DNA of 64,000 nt from contig NZ_LT745763.1 of assembly GCF_900166595.1 (NCBI RefSeq), forward strand, positions 2,162,660-2,226,659, read 5' to 3'. The position numbers and the translations under genes were made by a program. The stretch is from Virgibacillus dokdonensis. GTDB lineage: Bacteria; Bacillota; Bacilli; Bacillales; Amphibacillaceae. The notes below the pieces were generated by a model, which saw only the letters and a list, made by a program, of their open reading frames with translations, ran no database searches and was not told where the DNA came from. Positions 28,398 through 37,461 of the stretch are shown here, piece by piece (the stretch's first letter is position 1; every line of letters starts with the position of its first letter).

Positions 28398-28972
28398 TTC
28401 GAATCCCTCATCACATGCCAATTTTTAATAAAGTAGTCTATGCCAGATAATATTGTAAAGAATAAACTAATATATAGCATGATTTCCCCAAAAGGAAAGC
28501 CTATATATGAAAACGGGAAATTATGTAATAACAAAACAGCAATAGCGACCATTTGCGTTGCTGTTTTTATTTTCCCCATATTACCAGCTGCTAGTACTAT
28601 ACCTTCCCCAGAAGCAACAAGACGAAGTCCTGTAACTGCAAACTCACGACTAATAATAAGAATAACGACCCATGCTGGGGCAACTCCCATTTCTACTAAA
28701 ATAATGAAAGCAGCGGAAACAAGTAGTTTGTCTGCTAGTGGATCAAGAAACTTCCCTAAATTTGTAACAAGGTTATATTTTCTTGCGTAATAGCCATCCA
28801 CCCAATCCGTTCCAGCTGCAATTATAAACAATAAAGCAGAAATGAAATGAGATATTGGCAATGCTGTTTCTCCTATTTGCCAGCTTCCCCATGGAAATGG
28901 AACACTCATAAGAATGATGAAAATAGGAATTAAAAAAATACGTGATAATGTTAGCTTATTTGGTAAGTTCAT
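28394..28972 (-). CDS. pgsA: CDP-diacylglycerol-glycerol-3-phosphate 3-phosphatidyltransferase PgsA
   Basis: 192 aa integral membrane enzyme making phosphatidylglycerol phosphate. The CDP-alcohol phosphotransferase motif is complete: DWVDGYYARKYNLVTNLGKF followed by LDPLADKLL (D-G-AR-G-D-D pattern, residues ~57-85). Several hydrophobic helices (LTLSRIFLIPIFIILM; FISALLFIIAAGT; ATQMVAIAVLLLH). The ATG follows AAGGAGGAATAGT. Translationally coupled to cinA. Confidence 0.96.
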   Translation of the reverse strand: MNLPNKLTLSRIFLIPIFIILMSVPFPWGSWQIGETALPISHFISALLFIIAAGTDWVDGYYARKYNLVTNLGKFLDPLADKLLVSAAFIILVEMGVAPAWVVILIISREFAVTGLRLVASGEGIVLAAGNMGKIKTATQMVAIAVLLLHNFPFSYIGFPFGEIMLYISLFFTILSGIDYFIKNWHVMRDSK

Positions 28973-28987
28973 TACTATTCCTCCTTC

Positions 28988-29078
28988 GAAAAACTTGGCT
29001 CCGCCAAATCTTTATGACGAAAAAAGCCGTCATTTTTCTTATTGTCAACCCTAAAAAATTATAGTTTAGTATAAAATG
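28988..29078. repeat. RepA copy 4, abutting the ymfM terminator
   Basis: It reads GAAAAACTTGGCTCCGCCAA, CTTTATGACG, TTTTTCTTATTGTC, then ATAGTTTAGTATAAA. It lies between ymfM (right) and pgsA (left), immediately after the ymfM terminator. Confidence 0.8.
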
Positions 29079-29081
29079 ATT

Positions 29082-29112
29082 GACCCTTCCCAAAAAGTTG
29101 AAAGGAAGGGTC
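29082..29112 (-). terminator. Probable terminator of ymfM
   Basis: Minus strand GACCCTTCC and GGAAGGGTC form a perfect 9-bp stem with a 13-nt loop. The following ATCATTTTATAC is only moderately T-rich. Confidence 0.6.
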
Positions 29113-29120
29113 GATGATAT

Positions 29121-30044
29121 TTATTCAGCTTCTTGTTTTAGTTCCACCCAAATATTTTGTCTTACGTTACTTGGATCAACAGGATACTCCATTTCTTTAC
29201 CATTTATTGTTATGGTTAGCACAGATGCATTGCCAATTTTAAAGAATACGCGTTCTTTACCAGTAAGGTCTAATTCAAGTGGTGACTGCTCGGCATTAAA
29301 CATATTTTCCTCAAAGAGGACATCTTCTTCATCAGCCTTCACACCAAGCCAAGTATCGTCTGAAGCTTCTAATGTAGCTTTTACTTCATCACCTGTATAA
29401 GAGAATGCAACTGTTGATTCTGGTGTATTACCTGTTCCTTCTTCTATAACAGTAAATTCAGGCTCTTTTGCTTTTTCATTTGTTTCTTCCGTATCTTCAT
29501 CGTTACCATCTTGTTCTTCATTATCTTGATCTTCATCTGCAGTATTTTGATTAGCTTCACCGCCATCACTATCGTCTTTAATCACAATATCATTGCCTTT
29601 TCCATCATCCTGATTTACAGGATCTTTACTTTCTGTTCCCGACATGTTTTGGGCAATAAAGAAAATAGCGACCGCAATAATACCAATAATAAGTAAGCCA
29701 ACAATTACTGTAGGAAATAAGGAAAAATTAGATGTACTTTTTTCTTGACTTTTACGCGAGCGTTGTATACGTGAGTATTGTTCTTCTGTAGGCTCCTCTG
29801 TTTTCGGCACTTCTTCTTTATATTCTTCCATCAGTTCATTTGGGTCCAACCCAACAGCATTTGCATATTCTTTCATAAAAGCTCTAGCATAAAATTTACC
29901 CGGAAGAATTTGCAAGTTCCCTTCTTCAATTGCTAGTAAATACCGCTTTTGAATTTTTGTAATTTCTTGTAGCTCTTCCAAAGAAAGATTCTGAGCTTCC
30001 CTTGCTTCTTTTAGTCTTGCTCCGATTTGCATTTCCAACACCAT
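29121..30044 (-). CDS. ymfM: YmfM, RodZ-like cytoskeletal/membrane protein
   Basis: 307 aa. N-terminal helix-turn-helix of the RodZ type (MQIGARLKEAREAQNLSLEE; IQKRYLLAIEEGN; GKFYARAFMKEYANAVGL), one transmembrane helix (FPTVIVGLLIIGIIAVAIFF, ~112-131), a long very acidic low-complexity linker (DNEEQDGNDEDTEETNE), and a C-terminal beta domain (DUF4115-like: DDTWLGVKADEEDVLFEE). RodZ links MreB to the membrane. The acidic linker suits a halotolerant organism, an inference. The true start may be the ATG at 30032. Confidence 0.88.
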   Translation of the reverse strand: MVLEMQIGARLKEAREAQNLSLEELQEITKIQKRYLLAIEEGNLQILPGKFYARAFMKEYANAVGLDPNELMEEYKEEVPKTEEPTEEQYSRIQRSRKSQEKSTSNFSLFPTVIVGLLIIGIIAVAIFFIAQNMSGTESKDPVNQDDGKGNDIVIKDDSDGGEANQNTADEDQDNEEQDGNDEDTEETNEKAKEPEFTVIEEGTGNTPESTVAFSYTGDEVKATLEASDDTWLGVKADEEDVLFEENMFNAEQSPLELDLTGKERVFFKIGNASVLTITINGKEMEYPVDPSNVRQNIWVELKQEAE

Positions 30045-30049
30045 CCATT

Positions 30050-30841
30050 TTAGAAATCAAACATTGAAAATTCATTTTCTTGACTGAACTGTCTTGATTC
30101 AACAGGCTCATATGTAATTTCTTCTTCTTCATGACTTCTTAGTTCAATAATGTAATCAAAATCCTCTATTTTATATTCTGTCATTTGTACAAACGCATCT
30201 GGATGCTCTACTACTTTGACAGCAGGTAGCTGCATTACTTCTCTAATCAACTGCCAATGCTGCTCGGTTGCACGCCGAGTGGATACAATGCCATCAATAA
30301 TATAAACATTATCGGGATTGTACTCACCTTCAATAAGCTTGCTCCGCACTGTTTGCCTTAATAAGGTACTGGAAACAAATAACCAACGTTTGTTTGCACA
30401 CACACTTGCAGCTACTACCGATTCTGTTTTCCCTACTCTTGGCATACCACGGATCCCTATTAATTTATGGCCATCTTTTTTATACAATTCTGCCATAAAA
30501 TCAACAAGCAAGCCTAAGTCATCGCGAATGAAACGAATTGTTTTATGATCATCTACATCGCGATATATGTATCTACCATGGCGCACAGCCATTTTATCTC
30601 TAAGTTTTGGCTGTCTTAACTTGGTTACTTTAATGGTTTCCATCGTTTGTAAAATTGACTTGAGTCGTGTTATATTTTCGTCATATTTAGATAAAAGTAA
30701 CATACCACGCTTTGCGTCCTCGACCCCATTAATCATAATAATATTAATTCTTAGCATCCCAAGTAAAGACGATATATCACCAAGCAAGCCTGGTCGGTTA
30801 ATTTGAATTTCGTATTCAAGATACCACTCTGTTCTCGTCAT
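30050..30841 (-). CDS. ymfK: YmfK, DUF3388 protein
   Basis: 263 aa, cytoplasmic. An ACT-like N-terminal half (YEIQINRPGLLGDISSLLGM) precedes a stretch resembling a P-loop (LIGIRGMPRVGKTESVVAAS, ~125-144). The end is acidic and poorly conserved. Function unknown; always found in this ymf gene string in Bacillaceae. The ATG follows AAAGGAGCATTAT. It ends 5 bp before ymfM. Confidence 0.88.
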   Translation of the reverse strand: MTRTEWYLEYEIQINRPGLLGDISSLLGMLRINIIMINGVEDAKRGMLLLSKYDENITRLKSILQTMETIKVTKLRQPKLRDKMAVRHGRYIYRDVDDHKTIRFIRDDLGLLVDFMAELYKKDGHKLIGIRGMPRVGKTESVVAASVCANKRWLFVSSTLLRQTVRSKLIEGEYNPDNVYIIDGIVSTRRATEQHWQLIREVMQLPAVKVVEHPDAFVQMTEYKIEDFDYIIELRSHEEEEITYEPVESRQFSQENEFSMFDF

Positions 30842-30881
30842 ATAATGCTCCTTTATAATAATGAGGTTTTCAACTATTTAT

Positions 30882-30955
30882 AGAAAAACTTGATTAATTT
30901 CGAAGTATTAATGGCAGAAGCTCTTATACTATAAAATTAAAATAGCTATTAGAAA
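30882..30955. repeat. RepA copy 5 (truncated)
   Basis: It reads AGAAAAACTTGATTAATTTC, TATTAATGGCAGAAGC, CTTATACTATAAAATTAA; the distal block is lost. It lies upstream of ymfK and is the one copy not near a gene end. Confidence 0.6.
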
Positions 30956-31466
30956 ATAAAACTAAGCTATGTACAATAAATATATTTAATTAGCTACTGA
31001 ATAATTACCAACCCTTAGTTTTAATTAACAAACTCCGAGTATAAAAACACTTAGATAGCCTTTCACCTGTACTTAAACCACATGCAATAAACTTTAATGC
31101 GTTTTAAATTATTAACAATTACAGTTTATATAAGTATATCATAAAGCATTTTTTCGCAAGTGAAAAGGTTAGAGGTAAACTATATCATATTTATCTTAAC
31201 AGAACCATTGGTTATTGACAAAATAATTTTTTATAAAATGATTCTTCAATTCAGTAGGGGTCTTTCACTCCAACCGATTGTTTATTAGCCCAAAAAGGTA
31301 TGATCTAAAGATATCTTACGAAAAAAAGGATTTAGGTGCTGTCATCTCCACTTAGACTTTCCAGTTTACACCTTCATAGATCCCCCGGGATAAACAGAAA
31401 ATGTTCTATGTGCATCCTGCGTTCGTAGAATAAATAAGTATCATACACCTGTTTTTCCAATAAATT
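30956..31466. other. Long intergenic region between ymfJ and ymfK
   Basis: About 510 bp with no supported gene. It contains a RepC-like block at ~31298-31375 (CTAAAGATATCTT then GGATTTAGGTGCTGTCAT), similar to 51229-51305. The remainder is AT-rich, with no recognised promoter. Confidence 0.4.
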
Positions 31467-31494
31467 CTGCCACGCTACAGACGAAGCGTGGCAG
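31467..31494 (-). terminator. Strong hairpin after ymfJ
   Basis: CTGCCACGCT and AGCGTGGCAG form a perfect 10-bp stem with an 8-nt loop, 25 bp past the ymfJ stop. The following tract is AATTTATTGG, so the T run is weak. Confidence 0.6.
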
Positions 31495-31519
31495 ACAATT
31501 GGAATTTCATATAGATTGT

Positions 31520-31774
31520 TCAATTTCCTTGGTTTTGAACATATTTAATCATCGTATTAGCTAGTACTTGCTGTTCTTCATCAGAAGCTGAATTCCATAA
31601 GTCACGCAGTACAGCCTCTTCTTTGTTTTTAGCATCAACGTGCTGTGCTAAATAATCACCAATCTCATGAGCAATATTTTGAACTGTTTCATTACTCATT
31701 CCTTGTTGTTGTGCTTGTGTAAGCTTATTAGCTAAAAAGCTTTTCCATGAATCAAAATTATCAAGAACGGACAT
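31520..31774 (-). CDS. ymfJ: YmfJ, DUF3243 protein
   Basis: 84 aa from the ATG at 31774 (GGAAGGAGG site); the longer frame to 31825 is not family sequence. Reads LDNFDSWKSFLANKLTQAQQ, NIAHEIGDYLAQHVD, EEAVLRDLWNSASDEEQQVL; a small helical protein. Function unknown, conserved in Bacillaceae next to ymfI. Confidence 0.9.
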   Translation of the reverse strand: MSVLDNFDSWKSFLANKLTQAQQQGMSNETVQNIAHEIGDYLAQHVDAKNKEEAVLRDLWNSASDEEQQVLANTMIKYVQNQGN

Positions 31775-31852
31775 CTTTTTTCCTCCTTCCAATTTATACA
31801 TGCATAGTATTTGAGAGATTTTCAAGTTTATGCATGTTGGGTAGAAGAAAAG

Positions 31853-32566
31853 TTACCAACCGCCTGTTACATCTAAAATTGCCCCTTGTATATAGCTCCT
31901 TTCACTAGCTAATAGAAAAGTTACAAAAGATGCAATTTCTTCTGGTTTCCCCGCTCTATTCATTGGAATTTCTGTTAAAATTGCTTCTCTTTCTTCCTTA
32001 CATAAATGATGATTCATCTTTGTTTCAATATAACCTGGGCTAATGGCGTTAACCGAAATCCCAGAAGGTGCAACTTCTTTCGCAAGTGCTTTAACAAAGC
32101 TATTTTGTGCTCCTTTAACTGCAGAGTAAACGACTTCGTTACTGGCACCTTGTTCTCCCCAAATCGATGTTATAAATAAGATGGAACCTGCTTGTTTTGC
32201 AATCATATCCGGAAGAAGGTATTTGGTAATAAGCCAAGGTGATTTAACATGTAGTTGAATCATAGCATCCATCGTTTCCTCACTAGTATCTTGAAACAAA
32301 CCGTAATGTGCTTTCCCGCTTGCAAAGACCACTCCATCAATAGCGAAGGGTAAACTCTGCATCAACTGTTCACAAGATCTGTTTTTACTTAAATCTGTTT
32401 GATACGTGGCTAAAATAGATTCAGGATATGCGTCACAAAGTTCATCAATTACTCGTTTGTTTGTATAATAGTGGAGTATTAATTGGTAACCATGTTGTAA
32501 TAATTGTTCAGCTATTGCTGAACCGATATCTCCACTAGCCCCTATTATAAGAATGTTTCTTTTCAT
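31853..32566 (-). CDS. ymfI: YmfI, short-chain dehydrogenase (elongation factor P 5-aminopentanone reductase)
   Basis: 237 aa SDR. NAD(P)-binding GASGDIGSAIAEQL (~8-21), catalytic Ser in LFITSIWGEQG, YSAVKGA with the Tyr-X3-Lys pair (~148-154), ISPGYIETKM. In B. subtilis YmfI reduces the 5-aminopentanone on Lys32 of EF-P to 5-aminopentanol, needed for swarming. The ATG follows GCGGAGTAAGCTGCA. It sits tightly after ymfH. Confidence 0.9.
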   Translation of the reverse strand: MKRNILIIGASGDIGSAIAEQLLQHGYQLILHYYTNKRVIDELCDAYPESILATYQTDLSKNRSCEQLMQSLPFAIDGVVFASGKAHYGLFQDTSEETMDAMIQLHVKSPWLITKYLLPDMIAKQAGSILFITSIWGEQGASNEVVYSAVKGAQNSFVKALAKEVAPSGISVNAISPGYIETKMNHHLCKEEREAILTEIPMNRAGKPEEIASFVTFLLASERSYIQGAILDVTGGW

Positions 32567-32572
32567 TGCAGC

Positions 32573-33856
32573 TTACTCCGCATCGATCGTACAAACTGAT
32601 AACCGTTCTTCGTCTATCCAAGAATACATAAATTGCTTCGCATCCTCCAAAGTTAACTCTCGAACAGCTGAAAGTAATGTAAAGAAGTCAATACCTAGCA
32701 TATGATAATGTGTATAAGCGTTTGCTATGTTCTCTAAGCGGTTCATCATACGTAGCAGCTGACCTATTTTCTTCTTCTTTATACGCTGGAAAGTTTCTTC
32801 ATTTAAATTCGCTTCCCGGATACCAAGTAACATGGATTTTAAGCGTTCGGAAAAGTGTTCTGGGTGTCTCGTATTACTACCAATCAATACATACCCAAAA
32901 TCTCGATCAATATTTGATTCAAAAAAGAAACTATCATCAATTAGATTTTCATTATAAAGTTCCTCGTAAAATGGTCCGCCTTTTGAAAAATAATAGTCCA
33001 ATAACATATCCTGAAGTAAATCTTCTATTAAAAGCTCATCTTTAGACAGTTGCTGATTAACACGTTTTATTCCTAGCGTACATTTAGGAATCGAGACAGG
33101 CATAGTTATTCGCTTTTCTCGCTCTGCTACCGCATTTGGCTCATTAGGGAACTTCCGTTTTAACTGCTCCATCTTGGCAAACTGTTTTTTGTCTTGATTC
33201 TCTCTAATTAACTGCCCCATTTTTTCCGGTTCAAAGTTTCCAGCAATAAATAAAACCATATTCTCAGGATGATAAAAGGTATGGTAGCATGTATATAAAT
33301 CTTCTTTTGTGATTTGGTAGATCGATTCAACTGTCCCTGCAATGTCTACATTAATTGGGTGATTTTGAAACATTGCTTTAATGGTGCCCATAAAAGCTTG
33401 CCAATCAGGCTGGTCATCATACATCCTTATTTCTTGAGCAATAATCCCCTTTTCTTTCTTTACGGATTCATCTGTAAAATAAGGATGTTGGACAAAATCA
33501 ATGAGTGTTTCTACATTTTTCTCAATTTGATCAGTTGCTGTGAAAAGATACGCTGTTTTCGTAAATGAAGTGTAAGCGTTCGCTGAAGCACCTTGTTTAG
33601 AAAAGTCATGAAATACATCCCCTTCTTCACTTTCGAAGAGCTTATGTTCTAAAAAGTGAGCTACTCCTTCTGGAACAGTAATTACTCCATCTTTACCTAT
33701 AGGCGCAAAATGCAAATCAATTGAACCATAGTTCGTCGTAAACAAAGCATGTGTTTTTGCTAGTTCTGGTTTCGGTAATAAAAATACGGTTAATCCATTA
33801 GCTAATTTCTCCGTATATAGCGTTTCATCAATATCACTATATATGTGCTTATTCAT
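32573..33856 (-). CDS. ymfH: YmfH, M16-family zinc metallopeptidase (active subunit)
   Basis: 427 aa. The inverted zinc motif HXXEH is present as HFLEH (residues 67-71) within VPEGVAHFLEHKLFE, with the distal acidic region VKKEKGIIAQEIRMYDDQPD supplying the third ligand. M16B peptidases of this kind pair with an inactive partner; here the upstream gene ymfF overlaps by 8 bp and encodes such a partner. Possible roles include peptide processing; not established. Confidence 0.93.
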   Translation of the reverse strand: MNKHIYSDIDETLYTEKLANGLTVFLLPKPELAKTHALFTTNYGSIDLHFAPIGKDGVITVPEGVAHFLEHKLFESEEGDVFHDFSKQGASANAYTSFTKTAYLFTATDQIEKNVETLIDFVQHPYFTDESVKKEKGIIAQEIRMYDDQPDWQAFMGTIKAMFQNHPINVDIAGTVESIYQITKEDLYTCYHTFYHPENMVLFIAGNFEPEKMGQLIRENQDKKQFAKMEQLKRKFPNEPNAVAEREKRITMPVSIPKCTLGIKRVNQQLSKDELLIEDLLQDMLLDYYFSKGGPFYEELYNENLIDDSFFFESNIDRDFGYVLIGSNTRHPEHFSERLKSMLLGIREANLNEETFQRIKKKKIGQLLRMMNRLENIANAYTHYHMLGIDFFTLLSAVRELTLEDAKQFMYSWIDEERLSVCTIDAE

Positions 33857-35153
33857 GACTATCTCCTTTCTCTGCCGTTAATAAATAAGTTGTGTCTTCT
33901 TGCAAGCGTTTAGCAACAGCAACAATCTCTTCTTTTGTCACCTTATTCAATTGCTCTACAAAATGAAGAGGAGTAATTTTTTTGTTTGCTAAAACTTGTT
34001 GATATAAAAATTCAATTGTTCCTTGCGGGCTGTCGAATGTCTCTAATAGTTGGTTAGTAATAACGGCTTTGGCTTCCGCAATATCTTGCGTTGTAAAGTC
34101 TCCTTGCTTCATTGCTTCCACCTGTTTTTTTATAATGTCTCTTGCCTTTTCAAAATCTTCTGGAGCAATACCACTAAAAACAAACAATAATCCTTTATGA
34201 CTTTCCATACGAGAAGCAGCATAATAAGCAAGACTATTCTTTTCTCGAACATTAATGAACAATTTTGAACTTGGAAAACCACCGAAAATCCCATTTAGCA
34301 CATGAAGAGCATAATAAGCAGGCTCTCCAAACGTAACGTTTGTGCGGTAACCGATATGTAATTTTGCTTGCTGAACCTTATCTGTTTCCACAATTTCTTT
34401 TGGTGTAACATCAGTTTTGTTAAAATGGCGTTCTTTCAAATCTTTATGCTTTAATCTTGGTTGATTTTTGTTTGCTTGTTGAAATACTTTCTTTATTGCC
34501 TCTTCCATATTTTCCTTTGAAAGATCCCCTTGCACATAAATATCAATTTGATCGTTTGCAACTACTTGTTGGTAATAAGAAAAAAGAGAAGCCGGAGTTA
34601 TTGTTTCCAAGTCATCCAAATATCCATGCACATGAACTGCATAAGGCTCGCCTTTACACATTTCATCAATTAAACGGAGGTTAGCATAACTCATCTTGTC
34701 ATCTTTTAAGCTCAGGTTTTTTTGTTTTAAGGTCTCCTTCTCTCGTGAGAATATAGACTTATTGAAGCCTTGGTCATCAACATTTGGATTAAATAACACA
34801 TCATAAAGCAGCTGTAGACCTTCTTCAAATACAGAAGAATCTCCTGCTAAAAACTTCTGATTGGCAATATCTAGTCGCACACTAATAATATGGTTTTCTC
34901 CTTTTTTGGCGCCGTCTATAGAAAGAGAAGCTCCGTATAAGCCATCTAATTTTATTTGCAGTTCTTGTTTAGATGGGTATTGTTTCGTACCTTGCTTTAG
35001 TACATATGGTAACAATGCTCTTTTTGTAATCGTGTCCCTATCTAAAGGTGCACGCAACTTTAAAACAACAGTCAATGTTTTATACTTTTGATTAGGAATA
35101 TAATGAACATTAAAACCGTTAATATCTTTTATGTTTTCCTGAATTTCTTGCAT
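33849..35153 (-). CDS. ymfF: YmfF, M16-family peptidase-like protein lacking the zinc motif
   Basis: 434 aa, same fold as YmfH (FSGIAPEDFEKARDIIKKQV, GIFGGFPSSKLFINVREKNS, the R/Y motif region) but the place of HXXEH reads RALLPYVLKQGTKQYPSK, so zinc ligands are absent. By analogy to other M16B heterodimers it is the non-catalytic subunit. The ATG start follows AGGGAGG. First gene of ymfF-H-I, expressed separately from the nup operon. Confidence 0.92.
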   Translation of the reverse strand: MQEIQENIKDINGFNVHYIPNQKYKTLTVVLKLRAPLDRDTITKRALLPYVLKQGTKQYPSKQELQIKLDGLYGASLSIDGAKKGENHIISVRLDIANQKFLAGDSSVFEEGLQLLYDVLFNPNVDDQGFNKSIFSREKETLKQKNLSLKDDKMSYANLRLIDEMCKGEPYAVHVHGYLDDLETITPASLFSYYQQVVANDQIDIYVQGDLSKENMEEAIKKVFQQANKNQPRLKHKDLKERHFNKTDVTPKEIVETDKVQQAKLHIGYRTNVTFGEPAYYALHVLNGIFGGFPSSKLFINVREKNSLAYYAASRMESHKGLLFVFSGIAPEDFEKARDIIKKQVEAMKQGDFTTQDIAEAKAVITNQLLETFDSPQGTIEFLYQQVLANKKITPLHFVEQLNKVTKEEIVAVAKRLQEDTTYLLTAEKGDSHE

Positions 35154-35225
35154 GGTAATCCTCCCTTATATAGACTTTTCATTTATTCTGCTCACATTTA
35201 TCATTCGTCATCCATTATAAAGCAA

Positions 35226-35250
35226 AAAAAACTCGCTTGCGACTTTTTTT
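35226..35250 (-). terminator. Short bidirectional terminator-like palindrome before ymfF
   Basis: AAAAAACTCGC and GCGACTTTTTT around TT, with A and T tracts on both sides. One mismatch in the stem. It may back up the nupQ terminator at 35371-35402. Confidence 0.5.
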
Positions 35251-35277
35251 ACACAAACAGAGCTTTTTTATCTTTTT

Positions 35278-35370
35278 AGAGAAACTTGGCTATCGCCAAG
35301 TAATTATGGCGATAGCCGTAGTTTTGCTTATACTATAATTCATGAAAATTTTATACTTTCCTATAGTGTA
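35278..35370. repeat. RepA copy 6, abutting the nupQ terminator
   Basis: Well-preserved copy: AGAAACTTGGCTATCGCCAA, TTATGGCGATAGCC, GTTTTGCTTATACTATAATT, TTATACTTTCCTATAGTG. TTGGCTATCGCC pairs with GGCGATAGCC, giving a long hairpin. Confidence 0.88.
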
Positions 35371-35402
35371 AATATAAAAGATTCACCTGCATGAATTTCT
35401 TT
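35371..35402 (-). terminator. Probable terminator of the nup operon
   Basis: Minus strand AAAG-AA-ATTCA, loop TGCAGG, TGAATCTTT, then TTATATTT. A 9-bp stem with a 2-nt bulge, 50 bp after nupQ. Confidence 0.55.
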
Positions 35403-35454
35403 GTGGCGTTACTCCTATACTTGTATTTATTAAAGAATATGACCAAGTAAGTTT

Positions 35455-36414
35455 TTAGCGGTTCCCCTTAATATAAGGCACTCCATTTGCTTTTGGCGCT
35501 TCTGCACGACCAATAAAGCCAGCTAATGCTAAAATAGTTAATACGTAAGGAGCTATGAGTAAAAATACTTGCGGCACATCTTCTAATAGCGGAATACCTC
35601 CACCAATAACACTTAAGCTTTGAGCGAACCCAAAAAACAAAGCAGCGCCCATTGCACCGAGCGGGTGCCATTTTCCAAATATAACGGCTGCTAGAGCCAT
35701 AAATCCTTGTCCTACAATTGTTGCATGTGAGAAATTGAAAGCAATCGTTAAAGCAAATACTGATCCACCTAAGCCACCCATGGCACCAGAAATAATCACA
35801 GCGATGTAACGCATCTTATAAACATTAATACCATTTGTGTCAGCAGCCATCGGATGTTCACCTACTGCACGTAGACGTAATCCAAACGGTGTTCTGTATA
35901 AGATATACCATGACACAAAAGCAAGGAAGATAGCTACATAGGAAGTTGGGTAAATTCCTTGAAAGAAAACAGATCCAATTAAAGGAATATCTGCTAAAAC
36001 AGGAATATCTGTTGTATAAAATGGTTGCGTCACCATATCTGTTTGACCTTTATCATACCACTGCTTTGTTAAGAAAATGCCGACTCCTAAAGCTAAAAAG
36101 TTAATTGCTACACCACTAACTACTTGATCGGCATAAAAAGTGACGGAAGCTAAGGCATGAATGATGGCAAAGATAGCACCAACTCCCATGGCAACAAGAA
36201 TAGATACCCATGGCGTCCAAGCACCAAATACGTCAGCAAAGGTGAGATTGAAAACTATACCTACAAATGCTCCCATTACCATTAAACCTTCCAAGCCAAT
36301 ATTAACGACTCCTGAGCGTTCACTGAATACCCCGCCTAAAGCAGTAAAAATAAGTGGAGCTGAATAAAAAAGTGCAGTTGGGATTACAGATTGTAATAAT
36401 TCTATAAAACTCAA
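35455..36414 (-). CDS. nupQ: Nucleoside (guanosine-type) ABC transporter permease NupQ
   Basis: 319 aa, very hydrophobic, with 8-9 predicted membrane helices (LFYSAPLIFTALGGVFSERS; VVNIGLEGLMVMGAFVGIVF). The EGLMVMGA segment is the permease loop of the BPD_transp_2 family that contacts the ATPase. It starts 1 bp after nupP. Together with NupN, NupO and NupP it forms a Bmp/RfuABCD-type importer; nucleoside specificity is taken from B. subtilis NupNOPQ. Confidence 0.9.
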   Translation of the reverse strand: MSFIELLQSVIPTALFYSAPLIFTALGGVFSERSGVVNIGLEGLMVMGAFVGIVFNLTFADVFGAWTPWVSILVAMGVGAIFAIIHALASVTFYADQVVSGVAINFLALGVGIFLTKQWYDKGQTDMVTQPFYTTDIPVLADIPLIGSVFFQGIYPTSYVAIFLAFVSWYILYRTPFGLRLRAVGEHPMAADTNGINVYKMRYIAVIISGAMGGLGGSVFALTIAFNFSHATIVGQGFMALAAVIFGKWHPLGAMGAALFFGFAQSLSVIGGGIPLLEDVPQVFLLIAPYVLTILALAGFIGRAEAPKANGVPYIKGNR

Positions 36415-37461
36415 TTATTTTCCCTCCCTTTTAAACCGTAATATTATCCAGCGAATGAGATAGCTTGAGGCGACGAAGAATATAATTAAAGCAATAATAA
36501 TATCTACCAACTCATTTGGAACTCCAGCTTGGGTTGGCATATTTAAGGCCCCTACTTTTAAAGCTCCAAATAGGAATGCTGCAAGAACAACACCAAATGC
36601 ATTGTTTGCCCCTAAAAGTGCTACAGCAATTCCATCAAAACCGATATTGGAGAAACCAGAACTCGCAGTCATATTACCGTACGTACCTAACCCCTCCATA
36701 GAACCTGCTAAACCAGCAAACAAGCCAGAAATAACCATAGCCAAAATAATATTACGTTTTACACTCATACCTGCATACTTCGAGGCATGTTTGTTATACC
36801 CTACTGACTTTAGTTCAAAACCGAGTTTTGTCCGTTCAATGATAAACCACATGGCAACTGCTGCCAGTATTGCTATGAATATGCCATAGTGCATTCTGGA
36901 AAAATAAGTGGCATTTGCTAACCATTCAGAAGCTAATGAAGCAGTCGAAGCAACCATATCCGTTTTATCTGCGTTTTCCGTTAAAACGCTGCGGATGATG
37001 GCATTAGAACTATATAGGGCAACATAGTTTAGCATAATCGTTATGATTACTTCGTGTACTCCCAATCCTGCTTTTAGCAAGCCGGGAATAAATCCCCATA
37101 ATCCTCCGGCAATTGCTGCTACAAGTAAAGCTAGTGGTAGGTGAATATACATCGGAGCGTCTATTGCTGTGCCTACCCAAACAGCTGCCAACCAACCAAC
37201 AATGACTTGCCCTTCAGCCCCAATATTAAATAAGCCAGCTCGAAATGCAAATGCAACGGCTAAGCCTGTAAATATGTAAGGCGTTGTCTGTCTAATAGTT
37301 TCACCAAAAAAGTATAAATCACCGAATGCTCCTTTAAATAAAGCAATGTAGCCTTGTATAGGATTATAGCCAAAAAACAACATAATCAAAGCCCCAGCAA
37401 AAAGACCAATGAGAACAGAAATAATTGGTACAAGGATGTTAAACCATTTATTTTCCATCAC
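36415..37461 (-). CDS. nupP: Nucleoside ABC transporter permease NupP
   Basis: 348 aa membrane protein, BPD_transp_2 family. Recognisable helices and family loop FNIGAEGQVIVGWLAAVWVG, GLWGFIPGLLKAGLGVHEVI, and ASSGFSNIGFDGIAVALLGA. Its ATG overlaps the end of nupO (ATGA, 37458-37461), implying coupled translation. Heterodimer partner of NupQ. Confidence 0.92.
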   Translation of the reverse strand: MMENKWFNILVPIISVLIGLFAGALIMLFFGYNPIQGYIALFKGAFGDLYFFGETIRQTTPYIFTGLAVAFAFRAGLFNIGAEGQVIVGWLAAVWVGTAIDAPMYIHLPLALLVAAIAGGLWGFIPGLLKAGLGVHEVIITIMLNYVALYSSNAIIRSVLTENADKTDMVASTASLASEWLANATYFSRMHYGIFIAILAAVAMWFIIERTKLGFELKSVGYNKHASKYAGMSVKRNIILAMVISGLFAGLAGSMEGLGTYGNMTASSGFSNIGFDGIAVALLGANNAFGVVLAAFLFGALKVGALNMPTQAGVPNELVDIIIALIIFFVASSYLIRWIILRFKREGK